This document shows positions 59,401 through 64,000 of a stretch of DNA of 64,000 nucleotides, piece after piece. Under the pieces are notes generated by a model that was not told the DNA's origin, did not search any database, and saw nothing but the letters and a program-made list of their open reading frames with translations. The position numbers and the translations under genes were made by a program. Each line of letters begins with the position of its first letter. Position 1 is the first letter of the stretch. This stretch comes from JANXQE01 sp035651635 (GTDB taxonomy: Bacteria > Verrucomicrobiota > Verrucomicrobiia > Limisphaerales > UBA8199): assembly GCA_035651635.1 (NCBI GenBank), contig DASRFK010000011.1, forward strand, positions 19,855-83,854, written 5' to 3'.

Positions 59401-61446
59401 ATGGACACGCCCAGGACGGACGAAACACCGCCTCCTCCACAACGAGGCTGGCAGGCATCCCGTTTTGCCTTCATCCTGGCGTGGCTGCTCACATTGCTGG
59501 TTGCCTGGTTTGGGCTTCGACTGCTCCTGGTTCTGCAATTCCTCCCCTCCGCGCCGGCGAAAGAAACTTTCCAAGCCTTACTTCATGGGCTCTACCGGGA
59601 TGCAGCGGTGGGCCTGTGGTTGACCTTGCCGGTTTTCGCCTGGCTTTTTTTCCTGCCGCCGCGTCGCGCACTCACTCGGGGCCTTTTCTGGACCGCCTGC
59701 TTTATCTTTTGGTTCAGCCAGGCGTTTTTACTGTTCGCCGAGTACTTCTTCTTCGACGAATTCCGCTCAAGGTTCAACACAGTGGCGGTGGACTATCTGC
59801 AGTACCCCAATGAGGTGTTCGTCAATATCTGGGATTCGTACCACGTTGGCATTGTCATCGGGGCATGCCTGCTCTTGGCGGTGGGTTGGGTGTCGATTGC
59901 CGCGCAATTGTTTAAGGCAATATGGGAACGCGAAATGAGCGGAAGCCTGCTTGGGCGCGCGGCGGCTATGGCGTTGGCGTTTCTGGCCGCATCGGCGCCT
60001 TTGGTCCTGGTGGCCGGCGCGCTCACCGGCGTGCTCACTTCGCCACCCAGTCTGCCCGGCGTCCGGATCAGTTCCGATCGGACCTTAAACGAAATTGCCA
60101 ATAACGGCGAATGGGCCTTCTTTGCGGCCGCGTTGACGCATCATCTCGACTATGGCGCTTTCTACAAAACCTTGCCCCGGAACCAGGCTTACGAGCGCGC
60201 GCGCTTTCTGCTTGCCCGTCTTAATTCGAAGTATGTCTCGCGGCCCGATTCGCTTTGTCGCACGGTCGCCGGCGATTCCACCCGACCGCGACTGAACGTC
60301 GTCATTTTGCTCGAAGAAAGTCTCGGGTCGGAATTTTGGGGATGCCTGGGGCGCACCAACACCCTGACGCCGGAAATGGACAAGCTCGCGGCCGCTGAAG
60401 GCATTCTGTTCACCAATTTGTACGCGACCGGCAACCGCACGGTGCGCGGCATGGAAGGGGTCCTGGCTTCTTTTCCACCGCTGCCCGGCGAATCGATCGT
60501 AAAGCGCGAGTTCTCGGACAACGTTGAAACGCTGGCGCGTTTGCTGAAGCGCGATGGTTATTCGACTCTGTTCCTATATGGCGGCCGCGGGATCTTCGAT
60601 GGCATGCGCTCGTTTGCTCTGCGCAATGGTTACGATCGGTTCATCGAGCAGAAACACTTCGAGCATCCGACCTTCACAACCGTCTGGGGAGTTTGTGACG
60701 AAGACCTTTACCGGCGCAGCATCGAGGAATTTCGCGCTGACGCAAAGGCCGGACAGCCGTTTTTCGCCACCATTCTTTCGGTTTCAAACCATAAGCCCTA
60801 TACGTATCCGCGGGGCCGAATTGCCGAAAACCCGGAGGAGCACCGTCGCGAAAATGCCGTCAAATACGCCGATTTCGCCCTGGGCGAGTTCTTTCGGCTG
60901 GCGAAACAGGAACCATTCTGGACCAATACCATCTTCGCGGTCGTCGCCGACCACGGCGCGCGCGTGTACGGCGAGCAAACCATCCCGATTCATTCATATG
61001 AAATCCCTTTGTTGATTGCCGGGCCGGCGGTTGTCGAGCATCCGCGCCGAGTAGGCCAACTCGGCTGCTCCCTTGATGTCGCTCCGACCTTGCTCGGATT
61101 GACCGGGCGTCCGTACCAAAGCACCTTCTTCGGCCAGGACCTGCTCAATTCCGACAATGAAACCGGGCGGGCGCTAATGAACCATAATCGCGACATCGGG
61201 TTGCTGGCAGGTCAGCGGTTGGCAGTGCTGGGGCTGATGAAGACCGAGGAGTTTTATGCCGGAAACCCGAAACTGACGGAAATGAAGCCCTGGCACACCC
61301 GCGGTCCGCTGGAGAGGGAACTCGAAACGGATGCCATGGCGCTGTTCCAGGTTGCCGATGACCTTTACATGCACCAGCGATACCGGGTTGAAGAGCCGCA
61401 ACCGAATGTTCAGGCGCTTGAAAAGGTTAAAACGTTAAAACGTTAA
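59401..61446 (+). CDS. LtaS-type phosphoglycerol transferase / sulfatase-fold membrane enzyme
   Basis: 681 aa from ATG 59401. Five N-terminal membrane spans (to about residue 200), then a sulfatase-fold extracellular domain: metal ligand glutamate in VVILLEESLGSEFWG, catalytic threonine in LYATGNRTVRGMEGV, VSNHKPYTYP and VADHGARVYGEQ. In LtaS/OpgB-type enzymes the threonine carries a glycerol-phosphate for transfer to an envelope polymer or glucan; in Gram-negatives such enzymes decorate periplasmic glucans or other lipids. The last four codons overlap a GTTAAAACG repeat. Confidence 0.9.
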   Translation: MDTPRTDETPPPPQRGWQASRFAFILAWLLTLLVAWFGLRLLLVLQFLPSAPAKETFQALLHGLYRDAAVGLWLTLPVFAWLFFLPPRRALTRGLFWTACFIFWFSQAFLLFAEYFFFDEFRSRFNTVAVDYLQYPNEVFVNIWDSYHVGIVIGACLLLAVGWVSIAAQLFKAIWEREMSGSLLGRAAAMALAFLAASAPLVLVAGALTGVLTSPPSLPGVRISSDRTLNEIANNGEWAFFAAALTHHLDYGAFYKTLPRNQAYERARFLLARLNSKYVSRPDSLCRTVAGDSTRPRLNVVILLEESLGSEFWGCLGRTNTLTPEMDKLAAAEGILFTNLYATGNRTVRGMEGVLASFPPLPGESIVKREFSDNVETLARLLKRDGYSTLFLYGGRGIFDGMRSFALRNGYDRFIEQKHFEHPTFTTVWGVCDEDLYRRSIEEFRADAKAGQPFFATILSVSNHKPYTYPRGRIAENPEEHRRENAVKYADFALGEFFRLAKQEPFWTNTIFAVVADHGARVYGEQTIPIHSYEIPLLIAGPAVVEHPRRVGQLGCSLDVAPTLLGLTGRPYQSTFFGQDLLNSDNETGRALMNHNRDIGLLAGQRLAVLGLMKTEEFYAGNPKLTEMKPWHTRGPLERELETDAMALFQVADDLYMHQRYRVEEPQPNVQALEKVKTLKR

Positions 61447-61556
61447 AACGGGATCAGCCCGCTTGGCGAATGCAAAGGAGTTTGCGGAGTTTGCGTAGCG
61501 ACAGCGGAAGAAAAGCGGAAAGCGGAAAACGGGAAAGCGGAAAAACGGAAGGAGGC
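61426..61556 (+). repeat. GTTAAAACG triplet repeat and AGCGGAAA-rich stretch
   Basis: Three perfect tandem copies of an 8-base unit (GTTAAAAC) at 61426-61450 cover the LtaS-type stop codon; from about 61507 to 61556 there are AGCGGAAA/AACGGAA variants. A related string occurs at 28095-28140. Low-complexity extragenic repeat, no coding signal. Confidence 0.65.
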
Positions 61557-61634
61557 GTGGGTGTGTTTGGGGGGTAGGAAGCGTTACACGGTTACAACTC
61601 GCAATTTACCAGGCGATCGTGCACGGTGGAAAGA

Positions 61635-62258
61635 TCACCCAAATCTGAATCGTTCCCTCGTTGCCATGCGCTCGCGCAACTGACGAAAAGCCTTGGCCAG
61701 CGCCGGCGCCGTGAAATGCGCGTTCAAGCCGCTGGGATTGGGCAGCACCCAAACCAGCGCGCCGGCCAGTGGCTCAGGTTGCGGGCCGACGATCGCCTTG
61801 GGCCGCTCAAAGGCCGCGCGATATGCCGTCACACCCAGTATGGCCACCGCGCGAGGTCTGTACTTGCGGGTTTTCCGCTCCAAAACGTCTCGACCGCGTT
61901 GGAGTTCTTCGACGTTAAGCTCGTCAGAGCCGACCGTGGCCCGCTCCACGAGATTGGTGATTCCGTAACCTGCCTTAAGCATCTCGTGCTCTTCCTGCGG
62001 CCGTAGCAAGCGATGGGTAAAGCCGGATGCGAAAAGGGCCGGCCAAAACCGGTTGCCCGGCCGCGCGAAATGGTGCCCGGCCCAGGCGGAGTAAAGACCA
62101 GGGTTAATGCCGCAAAACAGAACTGTTAGTCCACGCGCAATCACATCCGGTACAGTCCTGTCAGTCGAAGCCAGCAATTCTGCTCTCGCGGGTCCGCGTG
62201 GAAGTCCTCTGACAGCCGAGCGGCGTGGTCGGGCGTTCATGCAGCTGAGTCCCGTCAC
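61635..62258 (-). CDS. mug: Mismatch-specific uracil/thymine-DNA glycosylase (Mug family)
   Basis: 207 aa. Motif 1 VLFCGINPGLYSAWAGHHFARPGNRFWPAL and motif 2 VWVLPNPSGLNAHF define the Mug/TDG family, which removes U or T opposite G (and ethenocytosine). The asparagine in GINPG is present. Overlaps the aldo/keto reductase end by 4 bases in the same direction; the first 35 residues are an unusual basic extension, so the true start may be further in (MNARPRRSAVRG). Confidence 0.92.
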   Translation of the reverse strand: MTGLSCMNARPRRSAVRGLPRGPARAELLASTDRTVPDVIARGLTVLFCGINPGLYSAWAGHHFARPGNRFWPALFASGFTHRLLRPQEEHEMLKAGYGITNLVERATVGSDELNVEELQRGRDVLERKTRKYRPRAVAILGVTAYRAAFERPKAIVGPQPEPLAGALVWVLPNPSGLNAHFTAPALAKAFRQLRERMATRERFRFG

Positions 62259-63244
62259 CTCTCCAGCAATTGCATCATAGGTTCAGGGTAGCGTGCTCCC
62301 GATACTGCGCCCTTGGGCGAGACCTGTTCGAGGCGGGCCAGGTCGGCGGGGCTCAATTTGAGGTGCAACGCGGCGACATTTTCTTCCAAATATTTACGCC
62401 GCTTGGTGCCCGGAATAGGGACAATATCATTGCCTCGGCTCAATACCCAGGCCAACGCCAATTGCGAGGGCGTGCACCCTTTGCTAGCCGCGATTTGCTC
62501 GATCTTGCGGACCAAGTCCAGATTGCGGTTGAAGTTCTCTCCCTGGTACCGTGGCGAGTTGCGCCGGTAATCGTCCGGGGCCAGGTCCTCGAATCGCTTG
62601 ATTTTCCCTGCCAGAAAGCCCCGGCCGAGCGGACTGTAAGCTACGAACCCAACCCCCAACTCGCGACAGACCGGCAGGATATTGTCCTCGGGATCCCGGC
62701 TCCACAATGAATATTCGGTCTGGAGCACCGTCACGGGATAGACGGCGCACGCCCGGCGCAACGTTTCCGGTCCGGCTTCCGACATGCCGATGAAGCGGAT
62801 TTTGCCTTCCTGGATCAGCCCGGCCATGGCGCCAATGGTATCCTCGATGGGCGTGTTGGGATCGACGCGATGCTGGTAATAAAGGTCGATCGTCTCGACT
62901 CCCAGCCGCCGCAAGCTGCCTTCGCACGAAGTTCGTACATACTCCGGCCGGCCATTGACGCTTCGCACATTCGGTTTGGCCGGGTCACGAACGATGCCGA
63001 ATTTCGTCGCCAGCACGACTTGATCGCGCCGGTCCCGAATGGCGCGGCCGACCAGTTCCTCATTGGTATAGGGACCATACATATCGGCGGTATCGAGGAA
63101 ATTTACGCCAAGATCCAGCGCCCGGTGAATCGTAGCGACTGACTCGTGTTCATCGCGCGGGCCGTAAAACTCCGACATCCCCATGCAGCCCAGACCCAAA
63201 GCCGAAACCGTCAAACCAGTTCTTCCTAATTGCCTCTTTTCCAT
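62255..63244 (-). CDS. Aldo/keto reductase (AKR13/YakC-like)
   Basis: 329 aa from ATG 63244, with AAAGGAA as ribosome-binding site. TIM-barrel AKR signatures: LGLGCMGMSEFYGP, NFLDTADMYGPYTNEELVGRAI (catalytic Asp and Tyr), VVLATKFG (Lys), IDLYYQHRVDPNTPIEDTIGAM (His), and NADPH-site PIPGTKRRKYLEENVAAL. Reduces aldehydes or quinones with NADPH; substrate unknown. Upstream of and overlapping mug. Confidence 0.94.
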   Translation of the reverse strand: MEKRQLGRTGLTVSALGLGCMGMSEFYGPRDEHESVATIHRALDLGVNFLDTADMYGPYTNEELVGRAIRDRRDQVVLATKFGIVRDPAKPNVRSVNGRPEYVRTSCEGSLRRLGVETIDLYYQHRVDPNTPIEDTIGAMAGLIQEGKIRFIGMSEAGPETLRRACAVYPVTVLQTEYSLWSRDPEDNILPVCRELGVGFVAYSPLGRGFLAGKIKRFEDLAPDDYRRNSPRYQGENFNRNLDLVRKIEQIAASKGCTPSQLALAWVLSRGNDIVPIPGTKRRKYLEENVAALHLKLSPADLARLEQVSPKGAVSGARYPEPMMQLLER

Positions 63245-63303
63245 ATTTGTTCCTTTGAAATGCAGTAGATCAAAGTAGCCCAGCATGTTGCCAGGTGCTG
63301 AGG

Positions 63304-63558
63304 TCACCTGGCATCCTCGTGCTGGTCGGGCTTGCGGCGAGCCTTCAATGGGCTAAACGGTGAAACAGGCGAACCGGGAACTTCGCGAACGCCCGGATCA
63401 TCCGGGCCTACCAACTCCACCCGGACCAAAGTGACGTCAGAGCGTTTATGTTCGTTAAAATACTGCGCGGCCTCCTCTTTGGAGCCGGCGGGCAACTCAT
63501 CATAATACATTTTGCCCTCGTGGCTCCAATGCACGCCAAAGATGAATGTTTGCCACAT
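63304..63558 (-). CDS. Small hypothetical protein
   Basis: 84 aa from an ATG at 63558 (MWQTFIFGVHWSHEGKMYYDELPAGSKEEAAQYFNEHKRSDVTLVRVELVGPDDPG); the frame is open upstream to 63774, but that part runs through a hairpin repeat and reads as low-quality sequence. Family not recognised; charged, soluble C-terminus. Upstream of the aldo/keto reductase in the same direction with about 60 bases between. Confidence 0.55.
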   Translation of the reverse strand: MWQTFIFGVHWSHEGKMYYDELPAGSKEEAAQYFNEHKRSDVTLVRVELVGPDDPGVREVPGSPVSPFSPLKARRKPDQHEDAR

Positions 63559-63639
63559 ATGCGCGAGCGAGCCCAAAGGCAGCATATGCACTCGGACCAG
63601 GGCGGTAAAGTCGAACCAGGAGGGCCGGGAGGGCCTTGG

Positions 63640-63791
63640 AGAGCGTGTTCTAAAAATGGGTCCGCGGCGCCATTCCGGCGGCGAGACGCCGCCGGAACCC
63701 GCAGGCGAGGACGCCTGCGCTACGTAGGGCGGGCCTCTGGCCGGCGGGTTTTGGCGTCTCGCCGCCAAGATCATTATTAAAACACACTCTA
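63640..63791. mobile_element. MITE-like element with terminal inverted repeats
   Basis: About 150 bases. Left end AGAGCGTGTTCTAAAAAT and right end ATTATTAAAACACACTCT are inverted with about 14 of 17 positions matching. Inside are a perfect 11-bp stem TTCCGGCGGCG-AGA-CGCCGCCGGAA (63673-63697), GCAGGCG-AGGA-CGCCTGC (63701-63718), and a second arm GGCGTCTCGCCGCC at about 63752-63765 that pairs back with 63677-63690. No coding capacity. Confidence 0.6.
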
Positions 63792-63895
63792 AGAAGGTGT
63801 TCTAAACATCGGCTTGGGCGTGGGCACCTGGGTCTGGAGTCCCGCCTTCAGGCGGTTTCGCGCCGGGCCGCCTAAAGGCTAATGCCTTTCGGTAA
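63791..63895. repeat. Second element, GGAGTCCCG-type hairpin
   Basis: Directly follows the previous element, opening AAGAAGGTGTTCTAAACAT, then TGGAGTCCCGCCTTCAGGCGG and GGGCCGCCTAAAGGC. Same family as 40128-40225 and 45600-45660. The remaining 105 bases of the window (63896-64000) show no supported feature. Confidence 0.6.
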
Positions 63896-64000
63896 TTCAG
63901 CTGACCTAGCGTTGGATAGCCGTGCCCAGCCGCACCGAGATTTAGATTAGGTAGGCAATTTTTGCCTGGTACTTTTAGAAAAGGTGCTTAAATAAAGTTG

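Noticed and set aside
1..64000. CRISPR array, rRNA and tRNA genes
   Set aside because: No regular repeat-spacer pattern and no recognisable rRNA or tRNA cloverleaf was seen by eye; a covariance-model scan would be decisive.

Overview
The window looks like chromosome from a Gram-negative, moderately GC-rich bacterium, most likely a member of the Verrucomicrobiota (Pedosphaera/Chthoniobacter-like). This is an inference. It rests on a Bat/MoxR operon, futalosine menaquinone synthesis (mqnC), ribosomal proteins with long charged tails, a PHM-like copper/haem/TPR protein of a planctomycete-verrucomicrobial type, and many hairpin-rich intergenic repeats. No rRNA, tRNA, CRISPR array or intact classical insertion sequence was seen.

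Layout. 1-5.3 kb: tail of a LuxR-type regulator, a Cys/Met-metabolism PLP enzyme, a diguanylate cyclase, a lipoprotein amidase, YceI, a GxxExxY nuclease-like gene bracketed by repeats that carry decayed pieces of its own 5' end, and a cold-shock protein. 5.6-8.8 kb: sugar-type ABC binding protein and permease (no ATPase) followed by a myo-inositol oxygenase. 9.5-17.9 kb: translation/RNA operon nusA-infB-rbfA-nrnA-[insert]-truB-ribF; the insert is a CGNR regulator divergent from a small unknown gene with a palindrome between them. 18-23.8 kb: moxR-DUF58-membrane protein-batA-batB/TPR. 23.9-27.9 kb (minus): prs, rplY, pth, rpsF, ssb, rplI. 28-35.6 kb: unknown small proteins, mqnC, several membrane proteins, ispH, and a winged-helix regulator/membrane protein pair flanked by two identical palindromes. 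35.9-47.5 kb (plus): GT21 glycosyltransferase, a thioredoxin-fold protein without CxxC, two large secreted paralogues flanking a cupin/BASS transporter/Tat-exported enolase-superfamily operon, and a monohaem-PHM-like-TPR protein.

47.6-58.1 kb (minus) is the most notable locus: a compact, mostly overlapping operon for a group 1h (Hhy, high-affinity, atmospheric-H2 type) [NiFe]-hydrogenase. In transcription order: a 41-codon leader ORF, a DUF5947-like protein, a DUF6084-like protein, an unknown 468-aa protein, the maturation endopeptidase, a 44-aa single-span membrane protein, small subunit, large subunit, a NifU-C-domain protein, hypC, hypD, a SIS-domain protein, and a truncated paralogue of the 468-aa protein. 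The small subunit has the C-x-x-D proximal-cluster motif of oxygen-tolerant group 1h enzymes. Such an operon would let the cell draw energy from trace H2 during starvation, feeding electrons toward menaquinone (mqnC also lies in this window). hypA, B, E and F are not in the window.

58.2-64 kb: an outer-membrane barrel protein, an LtaS-type sulfatase-fold enzyme, a Mug-type DNA glycosylase, an aldo/keto reductase, a small unknown protein, and a MITE-like element with terminal inverted repeats. Functional calls are from motif and sequence recognition without database searches.
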